From Pseudanabaena sp. PCC 7367 (GTDB lineage Bacteria; Cyanobacteriota; Cyanobacteriia; Pseudanabaenales; Pseudanabaenaceae), in the NCBI RefSeq assembly GCF_000317065.1, contig NC_019701.1, forward strand, positions 496,001-560,000: 64,000 nt of DNA, given 5' to 3'. Below, piece by piece: positions 38,823 to 47,475 of this stretch. Position 1 is the stretch's first letter, and every line of letters begins with the position of its first letter. The position numbers and the translations under genes are program-made. Under the pieces are notes generated by a model. It saw only the letters and a program-made list of their open reading frames with translations. It had not been told where the DNA came from and did not search any database.

Positions 38823-41477
38823 CTACTTTTCAGTCAGGCTCCAAATCCCATCCCAATCATCACCGGGAGGCTTTTGCAGGAAATGTTGACAGCGACTTAG
38901 ATGCAACGAGGCGGCCTTGTTACTGCGATCGAGTTCTAGCACCCGACCAAACTGCGCCATCGAACTAGCAAACTGGCGCTGAAGATAAAGATTACGGCCG
39001 CGATCGTAAAGTTCCATGATTTCTTGCTTGGGGGCTGGAATTGAGTTGCTGCGCAGGTCTACCAGCTCATAAATGGAGATCGCCTTATTTTTGCCCTTCA
39101 CCTTAATCCGATCCAGCTCCGTTACCCATACTCGATCCTGGCAATAGGCATAGGTACTCTCACTGATAATAATATCGCAGCCATATTGCTTGGTGGCTCC
39201 TTCCAGGCGCGAGCCCAAATTTACGCCATCACCGATCGAAGTTAGCTCCATCCGCTTACTGGAGCCAATATTACCGCTAATTACCGTATCCGAATTGATG
39301 CCAATGCCAATATTCAAAATTGTCAGGCAGATCTCTTCTGGCGTGACGGGCTCACAACCATTGCGATCGATAAATTGCTGGAGACGCTGCTGATTAAACT
39401 GCACGAGCCTATGGCGCATTTCTACTGCCGCCTGTACCGACATCCAGGCGTGATCCTCTAGATACAACGGTGAACCAAACACCGCCATGATCGCATCACC
39501 AATATATTTATCCAGTGTGCCTTTAAATTCAAATACCGCATCCACCATCAACTCAAAATATTGATTGAGCATTTCCACCACTTCTTCCGCCTGCATTTGC
39601 TCAGTGATGGTGGTGTAGCTGCGGATATCCGAAAACAGCACGGAAACTTCTTCTCGTTTACCACCCAGCTCAGTCTCACCACTGGATAGAAGCTGTTCGG
39701 CTACTTCCTGGGTCATGTAGCGATAGAAGGTATTTTTAAGCCGTTTTTCCTGGCTAATATCTTCCATCACCACCAGCGCCCCGCGCACATTACCAGTTTC
39801 ATCATCATCAAAATCAAACATGGTATTGACTGAGAAATTGACGCTGCGCTCGCTGCCATTGAGGGCGGTTAGAGTTTGATCGGGATAATACTGCTTACTG
39901 CTTTTGGCATTTTTAGCTTCCAGGGCTGAATCGAACCAATTGGCAAACATGCCCTTATCAATGTTAATGATGTCATAGATCGATCGACCTTCGAGGCGAT
40001 AGTCATGGCCAAGATCGCCACAGCCCAATAATTCATAGGCTCGTTCATTGACGGCAATAATATTACCTTTATTATCGGTAGAAATCACCGCATCGGAAAG
40101 GCTGCGCAGAATGTCCTGCTGCATTTTTTGCTCTTGCTTGACCTTTTCAAACAGCTTGGCATTTTCTAGGGCTACGCCAGCCTGCACATTAAAGGCCTTC
40201 ATGAAATCTTCATCACCACTGTTAAAACTGGCTTTGAATATTTCCGGCGCTTCTGGCCAGGCCGCAGGATCATATTCTGGGAAGTCACCGCGCTGGCGTT
40301 TGTTCACCAATTGGGTCACGCCAATTAGTTCTTGAGCCGAATTGAAGATTGGCATACATAGCAGGCTACAGGTGCGATAACCATTGGATTGGTCAAACTT
40401 TTTAGAGTTTTCCGAATCGGCATGGTTATATAAATCAAAGGAAATATTTAATACATTGCCTGTTTCTGCTACCCGCCCAGCATAGCCAACGCCCAATGGT
40501 ACGCGCAGTTCTTTGGTGGTGCCATCTGCCAGTGATATCCGTGTCCACAGGTCATGGCGATCGCGGTCGATCAGCCATAGGGTACTGCGATCGGCATCCA
40601 TGAGTTGTTTGGCCTCATCCATCACCTTTTTGAGGGTGGTTTCGAGGTCTAAACTTTGCCCCAGAGACATCGCCGCCTGCATCAGTGCTTCCGCGGCACG
40701 TTGCTTTTGAGCCGCCAAATAGAAAGCTTGCGAACTCTCTAAGATCAGTCGCATAGATGGTGCAAACTGGGCAAATAGCGCCTGGTCTTCCTGGCTAAAC
40801 CCATAGGTATCGATCCGATCTTCCAGCGGAATGCTCCCATCTAGGCTGGTGAGTTTGTTGATTAGCTGCACCACCGCAACTAGATCGCCATTGTCATTGA
40901 GCAGCGGCATCGCCAGCATCGTATAGGTGCGATAGCCAGTGCGATCGAATTGTTTTTTAGCCTGAATGGAGCGGGGATCATCAAAAAAGTCGTAGAGAAT
41001 ATTGACCGTATTTTTGGTGAGGGCAACTTCTCCAGCGATGCTATTGGGAGCAAGAGGAATTCTGATTTCAATACTTTTGCCAGCCTCACCCTCTTTGGGG
41101 ACATTTGACCAGAGTTGATCACGTTCCGCATCGAGCAAAAAAATCGTGGTGCGATCGGCACTGAGCAACTCACCAATTTTGAAGCGGATCGCCTGGAGCA
41201 TTTCATCCAGGATCACATCAAAATCAGTATTGAGTAGACCCAGGGTTTGATTGACCACCCGCAGTCTTTGCTCAACATCAGTAACCGCCTGCTTAAAATT
41301 GTCCTGGGTGAGCGGAGCCAGCACTGAAGCAAAGCTGCCTCGCTTAGTTACCAGGGCACCGGCATAATTTGGCGCTGGTGTACTTCTAGCGCCAGTATTA
41401 ATATTATCGCTAATGTTGTCGCTATCTGTGACGATGTCAACTATGACAGCCGATTGATCTTCTGATGGTAATGTCAT
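38823..41477 (-). CDS. GAF-GAF-PAS adenylate cyclase (class III)
   Basis: This is an 884-residue signalling enzyme. Two GAF domains (about residues 80-255 and 275-445; LSADRTTIFLLDAERDQLWS and DADRSTLWLIDRDRHDLWT) bind small ligands. A PAS domain follows (about 455-575; LSDAVISTDNKGNIIAVN). The class III cyclase catalytic domain (about 600-800) has metal aspartates in VLFSDIRSY and GDAIMAVFG, the purine-selecting Lys in DKYIGD with Thr in ELTSIGDGVN, and Arg in NLGSRLEG. The Lys/Thr pair points to ATP rather than GTP. This matches the cyanobacterial CyaB1/CyaB2 architecture. The C-terminus adds a TPR-like segment. Confidence 0.9.
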   Translation of the reverse strand: MTLPSEDQSAVIVDIVTDSDNISDNINTGARSTPAPNYAGALVTKRGSFASVLAPLTQDNFKQAVTDVEQRLRVVNQTLGLLNTDFDVILDEMLQAIRFKIGELLSADRTTIFLLDAERDQLWSNVPKEGEAGKSIEIRIPLAPNSIAGEVALTKNTVNILYDFFDDPRSIQAKKQFDRTGYRTYTMLAMPLLNDNGDLVAVVQLINKLTSLDGSIPLEDRIDTYGFSQEDQALFAQFAPSMRLILESSQAFYLAAQKQRAAEALMQAAMSLGQSLDLETTLKKVMDEAKQLMDADRSTLWLIDRDRHDLWTRISLADGTTKELRVPLGVGYAGRVAETGNVLNISFDLYNHADSENSKKFDQSNGYRTCSLLCMPIFNSAQELIGVTQLVNKRQRGDFPEYDPAAWPEAPEIFKASFNSGDEDFMKAFNVQAGVALENAKLFEKVKQEQKMQQDILRSLSDAVISTDNKGNIIAVNERAYELLGCGDLGHDYRLEGRSIYDIINIDKGMFANWFDSALEAKNAKSSKQYYPDQTLTALNGSERSVNFSVNTMFDFDDDETGNVRGALVVMEDISQEKRLKNTFYRYMTQEVAEQLLSSGETELGGKREEVSVLFSDIRSYTTITEQMQAEEVVEMLNQYFELMVDAVFEFKGTLDKYIGDAIMAVFGSPLYLEDHAWMSVQAAVEMRHRLVQFNQQRLQQFIDRNGCEPVTPEEICLTILNIGIGINSDTVISGNIGSSKRMELTSIGDGVNLGSRLEGATKQYGCDIIISESTYAYCQDRVWVTELDRIKVKGKNKAISIYELVDLRSNSIPAPKQEIMELYDRGRNLYLQRQFASSMAQFGRVLELDRSNKAASLHLSRCQHFLQKPPGDDWDGIWSLTEK

Positions 41478-42598
41478 AATCGCACTGAAAGAAGATAATT
41501 ATTGCCCCAAATATGCCGCTGGACTATATCTGATCATAATTCGATTCATAGTTCGATCGCAATTGGTCAATTTTAAACCTAACTTTGATTGAATGTTGGT
41601 GAGCCAGCCTAATAAATATAGAGATTAATTCAAGATAGCGATCGGGTTGATTAGCAACAGCCCCAATCCATTAATACTTTCTACCTAAAATATTAAACTA
41701 CTGCCCATGCATTACCCTAGTTAGTGGCATGCAAACTTATGCACATAATCAATCGGCTGACTTCTAACCCAAACCAATTTAGTTAAATGATTTGAGCTGA
41801 TTGATTGCTGATTGGTTAAAGATTTTGGCTCAGAAGGCACGATCGCCAGTCTCAGCATCTAACTCAATCTAATCTCTCTAAATTTAATCAGCATTAAATT
41901 AGGTAAGGCACCGATCGCTGCTAGAGCATAGCTAACTAGTATCTTATCCAGGTTTCACAATAACACGGTAGCTTAGGCATCCAAATCTAGGGCTGTAAGC
42001 CAGCTTATTCCTTTTGTTTACTAACTTCGTACTCGTTAACTTACTTAACCAGAATTCTCTAGCTAGCTACCAAAACACATAACCCAAATATCTAGCCTAA
42101 TTTAGGTTCACCTAAAATTGGGTAAAAGTTATCACCAAAATCACAACAGCTATGGTTCGGAGCTGGCGGCCAAAAAACGGTGTCAGAAAATGTAATACTA
42201 CCACATCTGGCCTGGGATAAAGGCTGCGTAATTCCGCTTAAAGACGCTCAGTGCGGCCCTTTGGCATAATCATGCTTCTGTTTGTTTGGTAGGTTGGCGA
42301 ATTGAATTACCTGATTCAAATTGCCTGATTCAAATTTAAGGTCAAGCCTTGCCAACATAAAGCTAGAATAGTTGCTGGCTAAATTTTGGTAACTGAGGCG
42401 ATCGCCTTAATTAAGCTCTTACGCAAGTTAGATATCTTAGATTTCTAGGTTTGTGATTTCTAGGTTTGTGATCCTGGCCAAAAGCTCTGAGCTAACCTAG
42501 CTAATCAACTACATGCTTCCTCTCAATGGCTATTAAAGCTGTTGAGTAGATATGTAGATATTTAGTTAAATTCAATCGATCAATAAATAATAAACAAC
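41478..42598. other. 1.1-kb gene-free spacer upstream of gltX
   Basis: No credible reading frame. The stretch holds two tandem duplications (14 bases at 42310-42337, 15 bases at 42440-42469) and a G/C-richer patch at 42150-42265 that can fold (listed separately). The remainder is A/T-rich. Confidence 0.5.
42155..42265. ncRNA. Candidate structured RNA or folded element
   Basis: This is a compositionally distinct patch within A/T-rich spacer. CTGGCGGCC (42163-42171) can pair with GGTGTCAG (42179-42186) across an A-rich loop. Farther on, AAAGG (42219-42223) pairs with CCTTT (42258-42262), enclosing GCGT (42226-42229) with ACGC (42244-42247). It matches no RNA family I recognise (not 6S, tmRNA, RNase P or SRP). 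The strand is unresolved. It is reported as a candidate only. Confidence 0.25.
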
Positions 42599-44041
42599 AT
42601 GACTGTTCGTGTCCGCATTGCACCAAGTCCTACTGGCAATCTCCACATTGGTACTGCCCGTACGGCGATGTTTAACTGGCTCTATGCCCGCCGTCATGGG
42701 GGCAAGTTTGTGCTGCGGATCGAAGACACCGACAAGCAACGATCGCGCCCGGAATATACCGAGAATATTCTGAAGGGGCTGGAATGGTTGGGGTTAGATT
42801 ATGACGAAGGGCCCATTTATCAAAGTGATCGTTTCGATCGGCACGTGGAAATGGTGCAATTATTGCTCGATCGGGGTTTGGCCTATTATTGCTATACCTC
42901 AGCAGCGGAGCTGGAGCAAATGCGGCAGGAGCAAGCCGCCAAAAAGCAAGCCCCCCGTTATGACAATCGCCACCGTAATTTGACCCAGGCACAGCGGGAT
43001 CAGTTTGCTGCCCAGGGACGGATTCCGGTGATCAGATTTATTATTCAAGAGCCGCGCGAAATTGTCTGGACAGACCTGGTGCGGGGCAAGGTGACCTGGA
43101 ATAGCCGCGATCTGGGGGGGGATATGGTGATCGCTAAGGTGGACGAAACTGGCGCAATTAGTCAGGCACTCTATAACTTTGCGGTGGTGGTGGATGATCT
43201 GGATATGGAGATCAGCCAGGTGATTCGTGGCGAAGACCACATTGCCAATACGGCTAAGCAGATTTTGCTCTATGAGGCATTCGATCGCCAACCGCCAGAA
43301 TTTGGCCACACGCCACTGATTCTTAATGCTCAGGGAGCCAAAATTTCCAAGCGCGATGGCGCTACCTCCGTCGATGAGTTTCGAGCAATGGGATATGTAC
43401 CGGAGGCGTTTAATAACTATATGGTGTTGCTGGGTTGGTCACCGGCTGATGCGAAGGAGATTTTTAGCCTGGATGAGGCGGCTCAGGTGTTTGACTTCGA
43501 TCGCGTCAACAAGGCTGGAGCCCGGTTCGATTGGGATAAGCTCAATTGGATCAATAGCCAGTATTTGCACCATATGGACATTGGCGATCTGTGCGATCGA
43601 CTCGTCCCCGTCTGGCAAGCAGCGGGATATGATTTAGAGCAACCGGGGATCGATCGGGATTGGCTGATGGCGTTGGTAGAAATTATTGCGCCAAGCCTGA
43701 CCCGCCTGAATGATGCGATACAAATGACCAGCTTTTTCTTTACCAGTTCATTAACCTACACCGATGAAGCCAAGGGCGTTCTGGAGCCCGACGAGGTGCG
43801 AGGAATTTTGCAGGATTTGCTAACGGAATTGAAGGCCGCCAGTACATTAGACCAAGAAAGCGTAAATGGCATCCTCAAGAGCGTAACCAAGGCCAAAGGA
43901 GTTAAGAAAGGCAAGGCAATGCGACCCCTACGGGCAGCGATCACTGGGGATGTACATGGCCCCGACTTGATTCCTTCGTTGTTATTGTTGGCGCAGCGTG
44001 ATGTTCTGGTAAATCGGTTGGCAGCGGCGATCGCCCTTTGA
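42599..44041 (+). CDS. gltX: Glutamyl-tRNA synthetase
   Basis: GltX charges tRNA(Glu) and, in organisms with GatCAB, also tRNA(Gln); its Glu-tRNA feeds tetrapyrrole synthesis too. The class I signatures are PSPTGNLHIGTARTA (HIGH) and AKISKRDGA (KMSKS variant). Other blocks are RIEDTDKQRSRPEYTENIL, the MEISQVIRGEDHIANTAKQ segment and the C-terminal anticodon-binding helices. The length of 480 is normal for cyanobacteria. It works with gatB at 1383-2852. cas6 starts 68 bases downstream on the same strand. Confidence 0.97.
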   Translation: MTVRVRIAPSPTGNLHIGTARTAMFNWLYARRHGGKFVLRIEDTDKQRSRPEYTENILKGLEWLGLDYDEGPIYQSDRFDRHVEMVQLLLDRGLAYYCYTSAAELEQMRQEQAAKKQAPRYDNRHRNLTQAQRDQFAAQGRIPVIRFIIQEPREIVWTDLVRGKVTWNSRDLGGDMVIAKVDETGAISQALYNFAVVVDDLDMEISQVIRGEDHIANTAKQILLYEAFDRQPPEFGHTPLILNAQGAKISKRDGATSVDEFRAMGYVPEAFNNYMVLLGWSPADAKEIFSLDEAAQVFDFDRVNKAGARFDWDKLNWINSQYLHHMDIGDLCDRLVPVWQAAGYDLEQPGIDRDWLMALVEIIAPSLTRLNDAIQMTSFFFTSSLTYTDEAKGVLEPDEVRGILQDLLTELKAASTLDQESVNGILKSVTKAKGVKKGKAMRPLRAAITGDVHGPDLIPSLLLLAQRDVLVNRLAAAIAL

Positions 44042-44061
44042 TCTTTAAGCCCTTTAAACAA

Positions 44062-44082
44062 TCCCCTGCGGGGGACTATAAT
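44062..44082 (+). promoter_or_regulatory. G/C hairpin and TATAAT before cas6
   Basis: TCCCC-TGCG-GGGGA (44062-44075) forms a tight stem-loop directly followed by a consensus TATAAT (44077-44082), 27 bases before the cas6 start. TATAAT is a likely cas6 -10. The hairpin resembles the short G/C stems of CRISPR repeats that Cas6 recognises and would be in any read-through transcript from gltX. There is no T-run, so it is not a typical terminator. Confidence 0.45.
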
Positions 44083-44108
44083 GTTGGGCATAGCTTTAGC
44101 GATCGGCC

Positions 44109-45215
44109 ATGTCAATCAAACCGCAATTCAAGCCCTGGACGGCGAGTACCGAGATCGTTGGCGTAACCCTGACGCTGCGATCGACCCTGGATAATCTTTT
44201 ACCTGCCAACTATGGCGTGGGGCTCCATGCCTGGTTTCTGCATCAGGTACGCGACAGCGATCCCATTCTTTCCGCCTATTTGCATGATGGCGAATCGGAA
44301 AAACCCTTCACCCTCTCGCCTCTGGTGGGTAAGTTGCTCAGTCGTGGCGATCGTCTGCTATTGCCCAAGCAAACTTTATACCGCTGGACAATCACCGCCC
44401 TCTATAAGCCTCTGTGTAAGTGGTTGGCAAAGTGGTTAAAAAATGTGCCAGAGGCGATCGATTTGCGGGATGCGACCCTGCCGATCGAGGCGATCGAGAT
44501 TTCTTTGCCAGCGATGACCTATAAAAAAATGTTCAAGGTGGAGCGGCAGCTAGCTCGCAACTTCACCCTTAGTTTTACTTCGCCAACGGGGTTCCGATCG
44601 AAGGGGCACCACCTGCCCTTGCCGATTCCGCGTAATGTATTTCATAGTTATTTGCGGCGCTGGAGTGATTTTGCCAAGCAATCGATCGACAAAGAAGAAT
44701 TCCTGAACTGGGTCGAGGAGAAGGTTTATATCAATAGTCATAATATCGCCACAATCAAGACGGCGGCAGGGAAGCGGGGGATGGTAACTGGGTTTACTGG
44801 GGTGGTGGAATTTGGCATTGATGGCGCGGCTCGAAATGACCTGACGCAGATGCAATTGCTACAAGCGCTGGTGCGTTATGCGCCCTATTGCGGCACGGGG
44901 CACAAGACTACGTTTGGGCTGGGGCAGACTAGCCTGGGCGAGGCGGAGGGATATGATCTGGCGTTGCCAGCGATCGCGGAGATTAAGCTGGCCGATCGGA
45001 TCGCGGCACTGACGGATATTTTTCTGGCGCAGAGGAAACGACCGAATAACGATCGATCGCGGCAGATTACGGCTACCTGGGCGACGGTGTTGGCAAGGCG
45101 GGAGTTTGGCGAATCGTTGCAGGACATTGCCGTTGATTTGGAGTTGAATTATCAAACCGCGAAAACCTATGTGAAGCTGGCGCGGCGGGCTTTGCGAGAG
45201 CATGAAGGGAATTAG
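44109..45215 (+). CDS. cas6: CRISPR repeat endoribonuclease Cas6 with C-terminal HTH extension
   Basis: Cas6 cuts precursor crRNA within repeats. The N-terminal RRM-like fold has the motif NYGVGLHAWFLHQV (His40 or His45 are candidate catalytic residues). The C-terminal ferredoxin fold ends in the glycine-rich loop GTGHKTTFGLGQ (residues 262-273). The core is followed by an additional 80-90 residues ending in a helix-turn-helix (ESLQDIAVDLELNYQTAKTYVKLARRAL, about 334-362) like a sigma or LuxR recognition helix. That is unusual for Cas6 and suggests DNA binding, perhaps autoregulation (inference). It converges with the cas10-cas7 operon. Confidence 0.88.
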   Translation: MSIKPQFKPWTASTEIVGVTLTLRSTLDNLLPANYGVGLHAWFLHQVRDSDPILSAYLHDGESEKPFTLSPLVGKLLSRGDRLLLPKQTLYRWTITALYKPLCKWLAKWLKNVPEAIDLRDATLPIEAIEISLPAMTYKKMFKVERQLARNFTLSFTSPTGFRSKGHHLPLPIPRNVFHSYLRRWSDFAKQSIDKEEFLNWVEEKVYINSHNIATIKTAAGKRGMVTGFTGVVEFGIDGAARNDLTQMQLLQALVRYAPYCGTGHKTTFGLGQTSLGEAEGYDLALPAIAEIKLADRIAALTDIFLAQRKRPNNDRSRQITATWATVLARREFGESLQDIAVDLELNYQTAKTYVKLARRALREHEGN

Positions 45216-45282
45216 ATTTATATTTTTTGCATTTTTTAACCCGAGCGGACTGGACAAGGTGGGGTTTAATCGATAATAGAGA

Positions 45283-45915
45283 TCAAGGCACATACTTAAC
45301 CTTTCGCAAACTGCCATCCTCACGCAGCGCCACCACTGAAACCTTTACAGCCTGCCCCTCGGTCAGCTTCTTCGCATGTTTCGGTTCCTTTTCCGTCAAT
45401 CGCACTGTTCCCAAAATCTCAAACGTGACCTTATTCCCCTTACCCAGACCAGTCACCACCGCATCCAGCAGCTCCCCCACCTGGAACTCATGCTGACTGG
45501 TGATCGCCGCGATCGCTTCTTCTCGTTCTGATCTTAGCTCCGTCGCCGCCATTTCCTGCAACTCTTCGATCGGAGTCGCCTCTGCATAATACCGCGTCAG
45601 CCTTGCTGCCCAGCCCAGAATCTGCAACAGTGCGGTTACATCATCTTGATAATCGAGCAAAAACTCCCGACATACCACCTCAATATTCTGCAAATAGGTC
45701 CTGGTGCGCTTACTGTGACCAATCTTGTCGCCCTGCTTCGCCAGGGTTGCCAAGTAATCAAAATACAGTTGCCCTGCCCCCGGTCGATCGGCAAAAGCCC
45801 GCAGGTAAGCGATCGTTTTTTTTAGTTCATTCGGATCAGCATCCGTTTTCGCCAGGGCGATCGCCATCCGTTCCGCCACCTGCATTTGATAATCGCTCAA
45901 GTTCTTTGTAAGCAT
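45283..45915 (-). CDS. Last gene of the type III-D operon, unknown function, possible OB-like C-terminus
   Basis: This 210-residue protein lies 10 bases after the cysteine-insertion cas7 gene and is the last gene of the effector operon. Residues 1-140 are helical with many charged residues (KKTIAYLRAFADRPGAGQLYFDYLATLAKQGD...). Residues 143-210 look like a small beta-barrel: QVGELLDAVVTGLGKGNKVTFEIL, then LTEGQAVKVSVVALREDGSLRKVKYV. This resembles an OB or S1/TRAM-like RNA-binding domain (inference). I do not recognise it as Csm6, Csx1 or any CARF protein. Position and tight coupling suggest an accessory subunit or regulator of the complex. Confidence 0.6.
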   Translation of the reverse strand: MLTKNLSDYQMQVAERMAIALAKTDADPNELKKTIAYLRAFADRPGAGQLYFDYLATLAKQGDKIGHSKRTRTYLQNIEVVCREFLLDYQDDVTALLQILGWAARLTRYYAEATPIEELQEMAATELRSEREEAIAAITSQHEFQVGELLDAVVTGLGKGNKVTFEILGTVRLTEKEPKHAKKLTEGQAVKVSVVALREDGSLRKVKYVP

Positions 45916-45925
45916 AGATCAATTT

Positions 45926-46972
45926 CTAGTACAATGCATCTGCTTGCCAACTTGCATTTTTGCCTAAAATGGAGACCAACTTTGCTAATTGGTTCGCCTG
46001 AACCAGGTTTTGATGAGCTAAAGCTATAGATCTTACGATCAGGCTATTTGAGTCAGATTTAGGCATACTTCCCTGCAAATCAAAATAGCGACTTTTTATA
46101 TCATCTCCATTAAATATCTCAGGTTCCACATTAATGGAAACCGTTCCAAAGCCGATCGGTTTGCCACCGCCAACCTTTAGGTTGAAACTATTATTCTGAT
46201 CCTGTCCTAGGGCAATTAACAAAGTCCCCAGCTCAGCAAGGGAAAGGTTCTGGAACTGCAACTTAGTCTTAAACTTATATTCATCAACTGCAACTTGAGT
46301 ATCTACTCCCTTATCACTTTCGGTTGCAGCCGAATCAAAGTTGTAATAGAACTTTCTGCCCCTGACTCTCTCATGTTCGTCATAGCACATGTGATGCCCT
46401 GGCCCATGTAAGTTTGGCATGAAGCATATATCTGAGGATACTTCTATGCAATGACAATCAAATATACTAATCAATCCTTGCCATCCCATAGAGCCAAATA
46501 CACGGCATGCAGGACATATTTCACTCTTATTCTCTTTTTTGTCCTTTTCCTTGATTTCACATTCTTTATACTTTTTTGCTGCTCTCGCCTTAGTTTTGCA
46601 TAAACAGCTTCGCGTAATCGCTTCAAAGACGGAGCGGACAACCCCTTTAAAAGAACTCCCAGGAATACGCAGGTGGCCAAGTGGACTGCTTTCCATAGTT
46701 TTGATCAAAGGAGCTGAATGTTTTATGTCAGTGCCCATTACCGTCAGGCCAGTTGATACATGCAAGGATGTCTTAACGGATAGGGTTACATGTAAAGCCC
46801 CATGCCAAAGATCGTGGCGGTAAATATTTTGTCCAGCTTTGGAAAGATCTTTTTTTATGGGGCGGTTAAGTAGTTCATATGGATGAGCTGGATCACAGCG
46901 TTTAACGTCAGATGGTAGTGGAACAAAGTCATAAGGCTTTGGGACATTTGGTTGCTTATAGGAATAAGTCAT
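45926..46972 (-). CDS. Type III-D RAMP protein, Cas7 with cysteine-rich insertion
   Basis: A Cas7-fold backbone subunit of 348 residues. The RAMP signature is HLRIPGSSFKGVVRSVFEAI (about residues 100-119). Directly after it is a Lys/Glu/Cys-rich insertion with Cys123, 125, 138, 153 and 156 (SCLCKT...ECEI...ICPACRVFGSMGW), a likely zinc site. The glycine-rich loop is KVGGGKPIGFGTV. The position of the catalytic Asp of Csm3-type Cas7 (before the PLIK/PVIK segment) is Ser86 in HSAPLIKT, so this subunit is probably not a nuclease. It corresponds to the Cas7-insertion subunit of type III-Dv. Its start overlaps the csx19-like stop by 4 bases. Confidence 0.75.
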   Translation of the reverse strand: MTYSYKQPNVPKPYDFVPLPSDVKRCDPAHPYELLNRPIKKDLSKAGQNIYRHDLWHGALHVTLSVKTSLHVSTGLTVMGTDIKHSAPLIKTMESSPLGHLRIPGSSFKGVVRSVFEAITRSCLCKTKARAAKKYKECEIKEKDKKENKSEICPACRVFGSMGWQGLISIFDCHCIEVSSDICFMPNLHGPGHHMCYDEHERVRGRKFYYNFDSAATESDKGVDTQVAVDEYKFKTKLQFQNLSLAELGTLLIALGQDQNNSFNLKVGGGKPIGFGTVSINVEPEIFNGDDIKSRYFDLQGSMPKSDSNSLIVRSIALAHQNLVQANQLAKLVSILGKNASWQADALY

Positions 46973-47475
46973 TTTCTCTCTTCCAGCTTAGGTTCTTTTA
47001 GGGTGAGCGCCACAAAATGCACAGTGCAGGTTTGCTTATTTTTAAAATATCTTTGTCCCATTGAACTATCTTTGGATTTAGGGACTTCCCCTACAAAGGG
47101 TTTAGGGAATCTGGTTTTATCTTGGTTCTTTTTATACAAATGAGCGTAGCGATCTTCGTATTCCCATTCCCCTGGTAAGGACTTAAATCCTTCAACCAGT
47201 TTCTTGGTAGTAAGCAATAAAACACTATACTCATTACCTTGTGGCTTCCATCTCAACTCGCTCTCACTATTGAATAGCTGCCCTGTTGGAGTAAGGCAAT
47301 CGGCACTTGGCAAGCCCTGCTTAAACCCACTAACCTGATGCGGTTCGCGCAGAAAGTAATAGTTCTCTTCTTTTCTCTCAGTGATAGTTATTTGTTTAAA
47401 TAGCTCAGAGAGTTCCTTTTGAGTAACATGATTCCGAAATCCAACATAGGCTTTATTACTACTTTTACTACTCAT
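46969..47475 (-). CDS. csx19: Csx19-like type III-D protein (all1473 group)
   Basis: A 168-residue protein in the slot where type III-D and III-Dv loci carry csx19, between the paired cas7 genes and the insertion cas7. The segment TGQLFNSESELRWKPQGNEYSVLLL (residues 64-88) resembles the G-x-L-F...E-L-R-W core I associate with Csx19/TIGR03984. In III-Dv, Csx19 sits in the complex as a non-RAMP subunit. The rest is charged and without motifs. Both its start and its stop overlap neighbours by 4 bases (ATGA), so it is strictly co-translated. The family call is moderate because it rests on position plus one motif. Confidence 0.6.
   Translation of the reverse strand: MSSKSSNKAYVGFRNHVTQKELSELFKQITITERKEENYYFLREPHQVSGFKQGLPSADCLTPTGQLFNSESELRWKPQGNEYSVLLLTTKKLVEGFKSLPGEWEYEDRYAHLYKKNQDKTRFPKPFVGEVPKSKDSSMGQRYFKNKQTCTVHFVALTLKEPKLEERK

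Noticed and set aside
44212-45496. Long antisense frames opposite cas6 and the 210-aa gene
   Set aside because: They are shadows of genes with clear motifs on the other strand; composition is Arg/Ser/Pro-rich as expected for complementary frames.
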